Positions 42,026 through 50,602 of a DNA stretch of 64,000 nt are shown one piece after another. Made by a program: the position numbers and the translations under genes. Every line of letters starts with the position of its first letter. Position 1 is the stretch's first letter. Under the pieces are notes generated by a model, which was not told the origin of the DNA, ran no database searches, and worked only from the letters and a program-made list of their open reading frames with translations. This DNA is from Flavilitoribacter nigricans DSM 23189 = NBRC 102662 (GTDB taxonomy: Bacteria > Bacteroidota > Bacteroidia > Chitinophagales > Saprospiraceae): positions 1 through 64,000 of the forward strand of contig NZ_PDUD01000053.1 of assembly GCF_002646595.1 (NCBI RefSeq). The letters are read 5' to 3'.

Positions 42026-42056
42026 TTGTACTGCCAGCCGGAATTATTTAGCTTTG
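42026..42056 (+). promoter_or_regulatory. TTG-N20-TAGCTTTG promoter of proC
   Basis: TTG (42026-42028) and TAGCTTTG (42049-42056) are 20 bases apart. The leader to the ATG is about 40 bases. Confidence 0.65.
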
Positions 42057-42095
42057 CGATCCTTGCCCAACCAGGAAAGCCGTAAATAAGGTTTT

Positions 42096-42896
42096 ATGAA
42101 AATTCTAATCATCGGAGGGGGAAATATGGGCCTTACATACGCTCAGAGTTTCCTTCGATCCCACATTGCCACTCAGGAACAGATGATGATCCTGGAAAAA
42201 TCACCGGAGAAGGCCGCCGAACTCGCCAAGCAGGACATTGGGACCGTTTTCGGGACTCCGGACGGCTGCCTGAAGAATGCCGATCTTATCATTCTGGCCG
42301 TCAAACCGCAGGATGCCGAGAAACTTTTTGCCAGTTTGCGGCCGCTCGTCGATCCCCAGCAGGTATTTCTCTCCATCATGGCCGGGGTCAAGATGGAAAC
42401 TATTGCCAAAGGTCTGGGAGCCGAGAAGGTCATCCGGGCGATGCCCAACCTGCCCGCCCAGATTGGAATGGGCATGACGGTATTCACCACTTCCGAATCC
42501 GTGACGCGGATTGAACTGGTCACCGTACAAAACCTGCTGAACACCACCGGGAAAACCGTTTATGTAGAACAGGAATCAGCCATTGACGCGGCCACCGCCA
42601 TCAGCGGTAGTGGTCCGGCCTATGTGTGGTTCTTTATGCAGGCGATGATGCAGGCGGCCCTGGAGATGGGGTTTTCCGAATCCGAAGCCGAATTGCTCGT
42701 CAGTCAGACTTTCCGCGGAGCGATCGAACTTTACAACAAAACCGACCTGTCATTTGAAGAATGGATCCGCCGGGTATCTTCCAAAGGCGGAACTACCGAA
42801 GCGGCCATGCGTACCTACCAGGAAAAGGCGGTCCACGAGGACATTATCGCCGGTGCGCGGGCGGCGCTGAACCGGGCCGTTGAATTGGGACAATAA
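42096..42896 (+). CDS. proC: Pyrroline-5-carboxylate reductase
   Basis: This 266-residue cytoplasmic enzyme has the usual family length. It opens with the NADPH-binding ILIIGGGNMG (3-12) and has AVKPQD (about 70), the conserved AMPNLPAQIGMGMTV (about 116-130) and the C-terminal dimer motif ISGSGPAYVWFFMQAM. It performs the last step of proline synthesis. The gene stands alone, followed by a palindromic element. Confidence 0.95.
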   Translation: MKILIIGGGNMGLTYAQSFLRSHIATQEQMMILEKSPEKAAELAKQDIGTVFGTPDGCLKNADLIILAVKPQDAEKLFASLRPLVDPQQVFLSIMAGVKMETIAKGLGAEKVIRAMPNLPAQIGMGMTVFTTSESVTRIELVTVQNLLNTTGKTVYVEQESAIDAATAISGSGPAYVWFFMQAMMQAALEMGFSESEAELLVSQTFRGAIELYNKTDLSFEEWIRRVSSKGGTTEAAMRTYQEKAVHEDIIAGARAALNRAVELGQ

Positions 42897-42953
42897 GCAT
42901 TGAGAAAGAATAGAGCGGATGCGAATTGTGCCTTCCCTGGTCCGCGAGATCGG

Positions 42954-43011
42954 AAGTTGGAAGATGCAGGATGTCGGCATGGCTGTTCCGACACCCTGCA
43001 TCCAGCAACTT
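42954..43011. repeat. Intergenic palindrome I (GATGCAGGATG words)
   Basis: Left arm 42954-42977 (AAGTTGG, GATGCAGG, ATGTCGG) and right arm 42988-43011 (CCGACAC, CCTGCATC, CAGCAACTT) pair over 24 bases with few mismatches around a 10-base loop. It lies 58 bases after proC in a convergent gap. No T-run follows. Confidence 0.6.
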
Positions 43012-43174
43012 TTGACCATTTAAGTCAGACGGATACGATCCAATCTGTCGTTTGGAGAGCCGCGAAATTTTCACAGCGTACTCCACAGCGTTTTTAAGTG
43101 ACGAAACCAGCCGGCCCACAGTGGGCGATGGCCGGTATTCCGTCCTTTGTCCTTTAGTGATCAGGACGTACGTT

Positions 43175-44011
43175 TTATTTTTCCAGCTCACTGATCTTGT
43201 ACTGAGCGGCATCCGCGTATTTTCCGCCGGCCATTTTGTAGCTTTCGATAGCCGCATCGTTCTGGCCCAGTGCCTGGTGGATCTCACCTTTGGTGAAATA
43301 AACCAGATCCTTATTCGCCGCTTCGGATACCATCGCTACGGCCTTATCAGCAGCAGCAAGCGCGCCGGAGTTATCGCCCTTTGCAGCCAGTGCTTTTGCC
43401 TTGTAAGTCAATACGTCGGAAGTTTCCTTTAGCGCCAGGAAGGCTTCGGCAGCAGCCAGCGTTTCGTCTACTTTATCGTCCAGGAACAGGCGGATCACGG
43501 TATTGGTGGCCTTGTTTTCCATGGATTCTACTTTGTCCTTCGTTTTTTCGGACATGTTGCACACTTCAGCCGCCTTCATATAAGCCGATACGGCTTCCAC
43601 TTTCTGCTCATTATCATCCAGTGCCTGGGCAAGGCCGATGTGGTTGGCGTAAAAATCAGGGTTGTACTCAATGCCCAACTGGTAGGTCTCGATCGCTTTT
43701 TCAAGCTCTTCGGCTTTCCGCTGGCCGGTACCCACGTAATAGGCTGCAATAGCGCCGTTGCGCTGGGCCAAACCGATCACTTTCACGTCGGTTTCGGAGG
43801 TAGTGTCCGCCGCCGCGATAGCATCTACCAGCAAAGGCAAGGCCGCTTCAAATTCTTTTGCTTTCAGTTTCTCCAGCCCTTCATTGTACAAACTGACTGC
43901 GGAAGGAGCCGTTTCGGCCGTCTCGGAGGAAGCTTCCTCCTGAGAATATCCGGTAACAGAGAGCGCCAGCAGGAAGAATAGAAGGCTAATACGGGTAATC
44001 GTTAAATGCAT
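43175..44011 (-). CDS. Secreted TPR-like repeat protein
   Basis: This 278-residue protein has a signal peptide (LLFFLLALSVTGYSQ) and an all-helical mature part of tetratricopeptide-like repeats (for example AVSLYNEGLEKLKAKEFEAALPL, AIETYQLGIEYNPDFYANHIGLAQALDD and GEIHQALGQNDAAIESYKMAG). It is likely periplasmic and mediates protein contacts. Partners are unknown; it is a single gene. Confidence 0.75.
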   Translation of the reverse strand: MHLTITRISLLFFLLALSVTGYSQEEASSETAETAPSAVSLYNEGLEKLKAKEFEAALPLLVDAIAAADTTSETDVKVIGLAQRNGAIAAYYVGTGQRKAEELEKAIETYQLGIEYNPDFYANHIGLAQALDDNEQKVEAVSAYMKAAEVCNMSEKTKDKVESMENKATNTVIRLFLDDKVDETLAAAEAFLALKETSDVLTYKAKALAAKGDNSGALAAADKAVAMVSEAANKDLVYFTKGEIHQALGQNDAAIESYKMAGGKYADAAQYKISELEK

Positions 44012-44446
44012 GAAACAATGTTTTTACGTTAGAAAAATCGTAAAAATATTATCTCTTGCTAAGAACAACAAACCGTACAAGGTTTTCCTTAAGACAAAAT
44101 CCGGCTTTTTAACGTTTTCGGCCATTCTCCGGCGGATGTTTACCCCCTTTGCTGCCAGAAGCCGCGCAACGGCATAGTGTGTTTCTTAAAGTTGTATTAA
44201 ATTTGAGCCGGGATAAAAATTCTTTCCCGCCATAAATTATTTTTAGAACGTGTTTAAATTTCATCCTTTGGCCGGTAAATAACCATCTAATGAACCTCAC
44301 TTCACCAATTTTTCGCCCCGTAGCGCTGCTATGAGGCTCAAAAATACCTTTGTGAGAATCACTATCTGGTCATTTTCGCTATCAAAAACGAATTTTAAAC
44401 CGGTTCTTATGCGCAACCTATACATCACAACATTTACCCACGAATT
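44012..44446. other. 435-bp divergent intergenic region
   Basis: Between the leftward TPR gene and a rightward lipoprotein gene no gene is supported; a 63-codon leftward frame at 44109-44300 is basic, cysteine-scattered and not protein-like. TACCTTTG at 44345-44352 is a -7 match about 95 bases before the lipoprotein ATG. Confidence 0.45.
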
Positions 44447-44821
44447 ATGACGAAAGCACATCTTCCGCTACTATTCCTATTATTGAGTTTGCTCGCCTGC
44501 AAGCAGTACGAAGAGGATCTGCTCAGCGGTACCTGGCGCGGCAGTTCCATTCTGGAGGCCAATCAGCCGCTGGATATTGAACCTTCGAACATCAAGCTGA
44601 TCCTGGAGCCCAGCGGCTCCTACCGCTACGAAAGCACGCTCAATTACCAGGAAGCCGGAACGTACTTCCTGGACCAGCAGTATCTATACACCATGGATAC
44701 CATCAATCAGGCTTCCACCGAAAAAGCCGTGGAGATCATGCTGCTCACCCAGGACTCGCTGCATCTGCGGATGAACGAAGCGGGCAAAGAAAGGTTGCTG
44801 AAAATGGCCCGTGAAATGTAA
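44447..44821 (+). CDS. Small lipocalin-like lipoprotein
   Basis: This 124-residue protein has a lipobox (LLSLLACKQ). The mature domain starts DLLSGTWRGSSILE and has alternating strands ending in a short helix, as in lipocalin-like DUF proteins of Bacteroidota. It ends 37 bases before the DUF4419 gene's chosen ATG and is probably co-transcribed with it. Function unknown. Confidence 0.6.
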   Translation: MTKAHLPLLFLLLSLLACKQYEEDLLSGTWRGSSILEANQPLDIEPSNIKLILEPSGSYRYESTLNYQEAGTYFLDQQYLYTMDTINQASTEKAVEIMLLTQDSLHLRMNEAGKERLLKMAREM

Positions 44822-44858
44822 ACCATTCCATTATACTGACGCTCTACAACTGAAAATT

Positions 44859-45995
44859 ATGCCAAGCAAAACTACTCCCCTTACCCACATCCGTCTGAAA
44901 ACAAACAAGCGGACGGCCATTTTTCCCCGGTTTCCCGCCGACGAAGTCCTTCCCCAAAAGTTTGGTCCCGGGATCATTACGCATTCCCTGACAAAACAGG
45001 AACTCCTGCAATGCGATGAGGAGCAGGCCGGGATAAATGGTTTCCTGTACGCGATTAACCGGGCATTCTCCCAGCATTTGCCGCTACGGCTGAAACCGGA
45101 ATACTTCTGGATGCTCATTCTGCAGGGAGTAGCGAAACACATTGATCAGAATCCCGAGAAATACCGACACCTGCTGGTCGAACACGAAGGAAAAGCCGAG
45201 ATCAAAGTGCGGGACGATGCACTGTTGGTGGATAAATCACGCTGGGCAACTATTCCCGATCAACTGATCCAGGAGTTTCGCGGCCATCTTGCCGATGCCG
45301 GTCAGGATCTGGAAACTTTTCTCCCGAGTTTTTCTACCACTACGGATGCAGAACGGATCGCTTTTCAGATCGGTATCCTGGATATCTATTCCAACTATTT
45401 CGATTATCTGGTCATGTCGCTCTGCGGCATTCCGGAAATTGAACTGGAGGGAAGTCCCGATGACTGGCAGGAGATCGAAGATCGACTGAACGGCCTCGCC
45501 TTTCTCGAACTCGACTGGTGGACGCGGCATCTGCGCCCCATCATCCGGAAAATAAAAGCGAGTGCCGCCGGTGAAGCGGACGTGGATTTCTGGACTTCCA
45601 TATACAAATACATGGAAATGAGCGGTGGGCCCTACATCAGCGGTTGGATCATCAACTTTTTTCCCTACCTGAAGGAGAAAGGCAAATTGCGGGATAAACC
45701 CAAAAATGATACATCCCCGGGTGACGCTTTTCAAAGCTGGTCCCCCAGTGGAATCGTTTTTTCCGATGTCGAAAAACGAAACCCTTATCTCGGGATGGAG
45801 GAAGTTCCCAGAGTACTAAAGATGGATAACTTTCACACGGGCGTCTCCCGGGTACCGTTCAAATGGATGAAAACGGGCACGCTCGTAGATATGCACTTCA
45901 CCGGAGGCTTTATCGGTGTCGATCAGGATGAAGATTCTCTGGCGCTCGTTCCCAAACTGGGTTGGATCGTATCCAAAGCTGCCGCCGGTCAGTAA
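44859..45995 (+). CDS. DUF4419 domain protein
   Basis: The ATG at 44859 gives 378 residues without a signal peptide. DUF4419 features are visible: GFLYAINRAFSQHLPLRLKPEYFWMLIL near residue 60, DIYSNYFDYLVMSLCGIPEIELEG near 175, and GPYISGWIINFFPYL near 255. The family occurs in bacteria, fungi and amoebae with no assigned activity. The frame could begin 16 codons earlier, overlapping the lipoprotein gene, but that extension is not conserved-looking. Confidence 0.85.
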   Translation: MPSKTTPLTHIRLKTNKRTAIFPRFPADEVLPQKFGPGIITHSLTKQELLQCDEEQAGINGFLYAINRAFSQHLPLRLKPEYFWMLILQGVAKHIDQNPEKYRHLLVEHEGKAEIKVRDDALLVDKSRWATIPDQLIQEFRGHLADAGQDLETFLPSFSTTTDAERIAFQIGILDIYSNYFDYLVMSLCGIPEIELEGSPDDWQEIEDRLNGLAFLELDWWTRHLRPIIRKIKASAAGEADVDFWTSIYKYMEMSGGPYISGWIINFFPYLKEKGKLRDKPKNDTSPGDAFQSWSPSGIVFSDVEKRNPYLGMEEVPRVLKMDNFHTGVSRVPFKWMKTGTLVDMHFTGGFIGVDQDEDSLALVPKLGWIVSKAAAGQ

Positions 45996-46119
45996 TGCGG
46001 ATCGCATCGCCGACGATAAGTGTTTGGCGGTGATCAACTTGTAAAGATGATCGCTTGATTTCGTAATCAGCCCAAACTGGCTAAATTAAATTGATGGAAA
46101 TAGTGGTAGTGAAAAGTTA

Positions 46120-46947
46120 TTACAGACAGACTTTGTAATTTGCTCTTCGGTATCCAAAATTAAATTGCTCCCGGGGAAATGATCCGAAAGGGAATACCAT
46201 TTCAATGGAAAAAGGTACCTTCTTTTGCGTGTAACTAGATCCCAAATAATTTCCCTCATTATCGTGCTTTACATCATATTTGTGCGCTTCGCCTGTTATC
46301 AGAACTGTATATTCCGGATAACTCCTAAATTCTCTATTCCCGTTTACTGTCACTATCTCTTCTTTTGGTTGCACATCCTTCGTTTTCACTACAATTTTGC
46401 CAGGATCGGTATTGTCCGGAGCAAAACGCCTGTACAAATAGCTCTCATTGTCGCTAACCAGGTGAATTGCAATATCAAACTCTTTGGCGTTTGGCATAAT
46501 ACTCTTATCCAAAAGAAACCCATTTTCACGATCAAAAGGATTGATATAACTACCTTCCAATTCATATTCGTAAATAAACTTGAAACCTGTATTGCATGAT
46601 TCGTTATTGAGTCTCGAGCAATCCAAACCTCCATCATGGATTTTTTTTTCACTATTAAAGCTCACCCAATAGCTTTCCCATGAATACAAATCAGTATACC
46701 TGTAGCTTTCTAAACAGAATGAATTAGAAAACTCCACAGTCACAGAATCAACCGTTAAATAGGCGTAATAAAGTTGCCTGGTAGTGGGGTAATGAGCCTC
46801 AGTACGGGGAGAAGATTCTGGCTCTACAAGACCAACACACCCGTTGAGTAGAACCAACATTATCAGAATAAAGAGGATGGTGCAGAGATTTCTCAAAAGG
46901 TTTAATTTTTGACGGTGATAAATATCTAAGGATGGATATTCCGGCAA
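46120..46947 (-). CDS. AT-rich hypothetical lipoprotein
   Basis: This protein of up to 275 residues has a lipoprotein signal (LFILIMLVLLNGCVG, cysteine about 37). The frame opens at a TTG at 46947; a TTG nearer the signal is equally possible. The mature part has four cysteines and is rich in tyrosine, asparagine and serine, with no recognised domain. Its base composition is clearly AT-richer than the neighbouring genes and its codon use differs, suggesting recent acquisition. Confidence 0.6.
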   Translation of the reverse strand: MPEYPSLDIYHRQKLNLLRNLCTILFILIMLVLLNGCVGLVEPESSPRTEAHYPTTRQLYYAYLTVDSVTVEFSNSFCLESYRYTDLYSWESYWVSFNSEKKIHDGGLDCSRLNNESCNTGFKFIYEYELEGSYINPFDRENGFLLDKSIMPNAKEFDIAIHLVSDNESYLYRRFAPDNTDPGKIVVKTKDVQPKEEIVTVNGNREFRSYPEYTVLITGEAHKYDVKHDNEGNYLGSSYTQKKVPFSIEMVFPFGSFPREQFNFGYRRANYKVCL

Positions 46948-47257
46948 TCACCTAGTAATGTCGGTTTTCAAAAACCTTCATCGTTACCGCGCATGATTAC
47001 GGCCCGACACTTAAAGATAAGCCTTTTTGAAGAAACCTTTCGGGCGGTAATCGACAGGTAAGGATGGCCACTCGGTGAACCCCATGATTGCATGGCTTTC
47101 AGAAAATCTCATCCTTACATCTTTATTACGGCCAAGTATTTTAAGCATTGAAATGTGGAAACTTGAAAACGTTTCCACATTTCAACATTTCCACTTTAAT
47201 ACTGCTTCCGGCTTGCGGTCCGGTGATTTATCGTTCTTGCCAGCCGGGTAATTGAAC
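46948..47257. other. 310-bp intergenic region with palindrome G
   Basis: No gene is supported. ATTACGGCC occurs twice in direct orientation (near 46996 and 47126), each followed within 20 bases by a TTAAAG/TTAAGC stretch, and palindrome G follows at 47148-47185. Confidence 0.45.
47148..47185. repeat. Perfect 15-bp inverted repeat (palindrome G)
   Basis: TTGAAATGTGGAAAC (47148-47162) and GTTTCCACATTTCAA (47171-47185) are exact inverted copies around TTGAAAAC, followed by a further partial copy ACATTTCCAC. It lies downstream of the leftward DUF4403 gene and could form its 3' end stem. Confidence 0.7.
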
Positions 47258-48637
47258 CTACCGATTTTTTTTCATGCCCACCTTCAGTTTTCCCCGCAGG
47301 GCCACGTCTACGCGCATGCCGTCCGGAGCCAGGTAAGCATTGGCAATATTGAGTTCTTTCAGGTCGCCGTCCAGGATGAAGTTTTCGGTCAGCTCGTAGT
47401 TGGACAGCTGTTCTTTGATCTGGCTTTCCATATCCTTCAGGTTTTCTTCCAGCAGGAAGTCCATATTGGCCTCGATCATATTTTTGAACTTACTTTTGAG
47501 GAGCCAGCTGGCGGATTTGAGCAGGAAATTGCGGGAGTCCACGGTGTAGTTGAGGTCCTTGATATCGATGGAATTCCGGTTGGCATTGTATTCCGGCCGG
47601 CCGGTCATGGAGACGGTGCCGTTGTAGGTACCGGAAATCGTGGTATTGACCACCAGCTTATTCCCCTGACCGTAGAGTTCGATACCCTCCACCACCACGT
47701 AGCGCTTACCGTATTCGTAGCGTTCGCCTTCCACCGCTCCCTGGGCCAGACGTTGCGCTTCCTGGTAAGAGATCTGGGTGCCGACGTTAATAAAGAAGTC
47801 CTCTCCCCCCATATTGGTGTATTCAAAAGTGGGCAGCGGACGGATCGCCGGATCCTTGGGCTGGTTGCCGAAACTGAGCTGGGGTTTGGATTCAATAAGG
47901 ATGGTGGCTTCGAGCTCATCCTTTTGGATATTGATGGGCGTCATACTGATCTTTTCCGGGTTCAGCATCATCCAGGCCAGATACTCCTCGGACACCAGTA
48001 TGGGTTCGTGCATTTTTTTCCAGGCGCTTTCCACCAGGGTATCCAGTTTCAGGTTTGCCGAGATCTGCTGGTCAATATTCTCCGTGATGGTCGCTTTGAA
48101 ATTATCGATCAGCAGGTCGGCCACAAAACCGACGGGCAGGCTGACCAGCCCCATCTTCAGTCGCGGCTTTTCCAGCCACTCGTAAGACAGGATCTCGGTG
48201 TGGGTCTCGAGTTCCCAGCTCGGTTTGATCTCGTAATCGGTTTCCAACTCGATGGCCACCGCTCCGGTACCTTCCACCTTGCCGATGCCGGCATTGTATC
48301 GCACCCAGATATCGAGCGGAACCCGGTAGGCTACCCGGTTGCTGTCCAGACGCAGGGTGATATCTTCGGTTTTTTCTGCCTTAACCATCATATCATCTCC
48401 GTCATTTATATCGTTATCTTCGTAGAGGACGGTATCGAGCTGTTTGTTGAGCATTCGCTCCAACTCCCGGATACTGAACTGCAGGGGAATATTTACCACC
48501 GAAATTCCCTGTTCGAAAAGTTCTTCATACTGCTCCGACGGACGGTTCGGCTGGGTCGTTTTGCAGGCCGGAAAAAGGCTCAGGCTGATAACGGTAAACA
48601 ACCCAAGATGAAGTAGAAATGAATTTTTTATTTTCAT
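47258..48637 (-). CDS. DUF4403 family lipoprotein
   Basis: The ATG at 48637 gives 459 residues with a lipobox (LSLFPACKTT). DUF4403 proteins resemble lipid-binding tubular (BPI/TULIP-like) proteins. Features here are NIPLQFSIRELERMLNKQLDTVLYED after the signal, repeated beta-rich LELETDYEIKPSWELETHTE segments and a C-terminal amphipathic VDVALRGKLKVGMKK. Its likely place is the outer-membrane periplasmic face. The 25-codon upstream extension is rejected because it precedes the signal. Confidence 0.85.
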   Translation of the reverse strand: MKIKNSFLLHLGLFTVISLSLFPACKTTQPNRPSEQYEELFEQGISVVNIPLQFSIRELERMLNKQLDTVLYEDNDINDGDDMMVKAEKTEDITLRLDSNRVAYRVPLDIWVRYNAGIGKVEGTGAVAIELETDYEIKPSWELETHTEILSYEWLEKPRLKMGLVSLPVGFVADLLIDNFKATITENIDQQISANLKLDTLVESAWKKMHEPILVSEEYLAWMMLNPEKISMTPINIQKDELEATILIESKPQLSFGNQPKDPAIRPLPTFEYTNMGGEDFFINVGTQISYQEAQRLAQGAVEGERYEYGKRYVVVEGIELYGQGNKLVVNTTISGTYNGTVSMTGRPEYNANRNSIDIKDLNYTVDSRNFLLKSASWLLKSKFKNMIEANMDFLLEENLKDMESQIKEQLSNYELTENFILDGDLKELNIANAYLAPDGMRVDVALRGKLKVGMKKNR

Positions 48638-48679
48638 AATAGAAGACCTTGACTGGCTGATCTGAAACTTGATTTTCAA

Positions 48680-48717
48680 CAAAAGTAAGCATAGGAAACG
48701 AATCCCGGGCAAAGATA
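48680..48717 (-). promoter_or_regulatory. Two -7 elements for the DUF4403 gene
   Basis: On the minus strand TACTTTTG (48680-48687) and TATCTTTG (48710-48717) both fit TAnnTTTG, 43 and 73 bases upstream of the ATG. Confidence 0.4.
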
Positions 48718-48871
48718 GTTAAGCAACCTTTAATCGGGATTACTGTCATTAATGTTGTCTGAAATTTATTGCTTAACGGAATTTTTTAACACTTGGGCCC
48801 GACTGTTATAAATACGTAAAATGGCTATTCTCCCCAATTTATGCGAGTAGCTCAAAAATGATGAAGTAACC

Positions 48872-50602
48872 ATGAAACGATTGTTTAACACGCTTTTCCT
48901 TTTCCTACTGGGAGGTATGATCCTGGCCCAAACCTCCGGGGAAAGATGCTCTGACGACAGAGCCTATTTAGGAATTTACAGTACCAGCGTCTCCGAAGAG
49001 AAAGCCGCTATCCTTCAATTACCGCAGGAGGAAGGTAGCCTGATCACCGAAGTATTGATCGGAGGTGCTGCCGACCGGGCCGGTTTGCGCCCCTTTGATT
49101 TCATTTACGGCATTGATGAGTACCGCACCAGCAGCCGGGATGATCTCACGGATCTGCTGGTTAAATACAAAGCCGGCGACCAGGCCAATATCCACCTCAT
49201 TCGTGATGGCCGGCCGATGACGATCAATCTCATCCTGGGTCGGGCTTCCGACAGCATCCAGCGGGAGCGCGATAGTGACGCATCCCCTTTTCTCGGGATC
49301 TCCAACCGGGATTCCGATAAAGATGACCTCGGCATCCTGATCAATGTCATAGACAACTCCACGGCGGATGCCATCGGATTGCAGTCCGGAGATAAGGTGC
49401 TGCTCATCAATGGGTTTCCGATGATAGACTGGAGTGATGTCACCACGGCCATCAATGATCTGGAAGTGGGGAACGAGGTAGTGGTAACCTACGAAAGAGA
49501 CGGACGGAAAATGGAAGCCAGCGGTCGTATCCAAAGCCGGGAAAGATCCCTGGAGATCAGAGAAAAACGGGAATCGGTGGAAAATGCCTTTTTCGGTATT
49601 TTATCACAAACAATTTCCCAAGCCAAGGCCAAAAAACTCGGTTTCGAAAATGCTTTCGGCAGTTATGTGAGCGCTGTGATCGGGAATACAGCCGCCGAAC
49701 GGGCCGGCATCATGCCCTTTGACTATATATACGGTGTAGACGAATACCGGACGGGAGAAGGTCAATCACTGACCAATATTCTCCACCGTTATCAGGCCGG
49801 CGACCGGGCCGTAGTGCACTTTGTGCGCCGCAGCCAGGATCGGCAGGTACAGGTGACATTCGGCAACCGGGATGAAGCCCGGCGGGAAAAGGTAGATGAA
49901 TGCGAAGGCCCCTACTTCGGTATCCAATCCAGCCATTCCTACGTTGAACGTACCGGGGTCAGCGTAAAGATCATTCCGAAATCCACCGCACAGATCATCG
50001 GCATGAAGGACCAGGACCTTATCGTCCGGATCAACGGTTATCCAATGATCGACTGGGAGGATGTGGGCACCGCGATCGACAATATGAAAGTGGGTACCAA
50101 CATTGAAGTGAAATGGATCCGCAACGGTCGGGAGATGAGCGGGCGGGCGCCCATCATGTCCTATTGCCAGACAAAAACCAATCAGATCGTGCCGCAAACC
50201 ACCCACGAGGATTTGACCCGGCGGGCGCCGGGCGGCATTGATCTGGATAACGTAGAGGTGGTGGTGTCCGATATTCGTTCCGAAGAAGCCGTCCAGATGT
50301 CCCGCTTGCATAAGGTGCAACTGAGTGCGCACAACCAGATCAATATGCGATCCATCCGCATCGCTACGCGGCCAGCCAAGGGCGTTTTCCAGTTGAGTTT
50401 TGTATTGCCCGAGCACGGAAGGACGATCGTACGGATCTACAATGATGTAGGCCGGAATATCTACGAATACTATACGGATTCCTTTACGGGGGAATTTAAG
50501 GATGAGATCGACCTTTCCCAAAACGGGATCGGCACCTACTATCTGCACGTACAACAAAACGGGAAGTCGACCAGCAAACGACTGATCCTGCGCAAGGGTT
50601 AG
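48872..50602 (+). CDS. Four-PDZ T9SS-secreted protein
   Basis: This 576-residue protein has a signal peptide (ends MILAQT) and four PDZ domains (about 30-128, 140-225, 240-332 and 345-430). Domains 1 and 3 resemble each other (GGAADRAGLRPFDFIYGIDEYRT against GNTAAERAGIMPFDYIYGVDEYRT), as do 2 and 4 (INGFPMIDWSDVTTAIND against INGYPMIDWEDVGTAIDN). A two-domain module has therefore been duplicated. No protease domain is present. The C-terminus (GIGTYYLHVQQNGKSTSKRLILRKG) is a T9SS type A (Por) sorting tail, so it is exported to the cell surface or medium. Ligand unknown. Confidence 0.8.
   Translation: MKRLFNTLFLFLLGGMILAQTSGERCSDDRAYLGIYSTSVSEEKAAILQLPQEEGSLITEVLIGGAADRAGLRPFDFIYGIDEYRTSSRDDLTDLLVKYKAGDQANIHLIRDGRPMTINLILGRASDSIQRERDSDASPFLGISNRDSDKDDLGILINVIDNSTADAIGLQSGDKVLLINGFPMIDWSDVTTAINDLEVGNEVVVTYERDGRKMEASGRIQSRERSLEIREKRESVENAFFGILSQTISQAKAKKLGFENAFGSYVSAVIGNTAAERAGIMPFDYIYGVDEYRTGEGQSLTNILHRYQAGDRAVVHFVRRSQDRQVQVTFGNRDEARREKVDECEGPYFGIQSSHSYVERTGVSVKIIPKSTAQIIGMKDQDLIVRINGYPMIDWEDVGTAIDNMKVGTNIEVKWIRNGREMSGRAPIMSYCQTKTNQIVPQTTHEDLTRRAPGGIDLDNVEVVVSDIRSEEAVQMSRLHKVQLSAHNQINMRSIRIATRPAKGVFQLSFVLPEHGRTIVRIYNDVGRNIYEYYTDSFTGEFKDEIDLSQNGIGTYYLHVQQNGKSTSKRLILRKG

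Noticed and set aside
44109-44300. 63-codon leftward frame between the TPR and lipoprotein genes
   Set aside because: Basic, irregular composition in an AT-rich divergent promoter region; it looks like chance.
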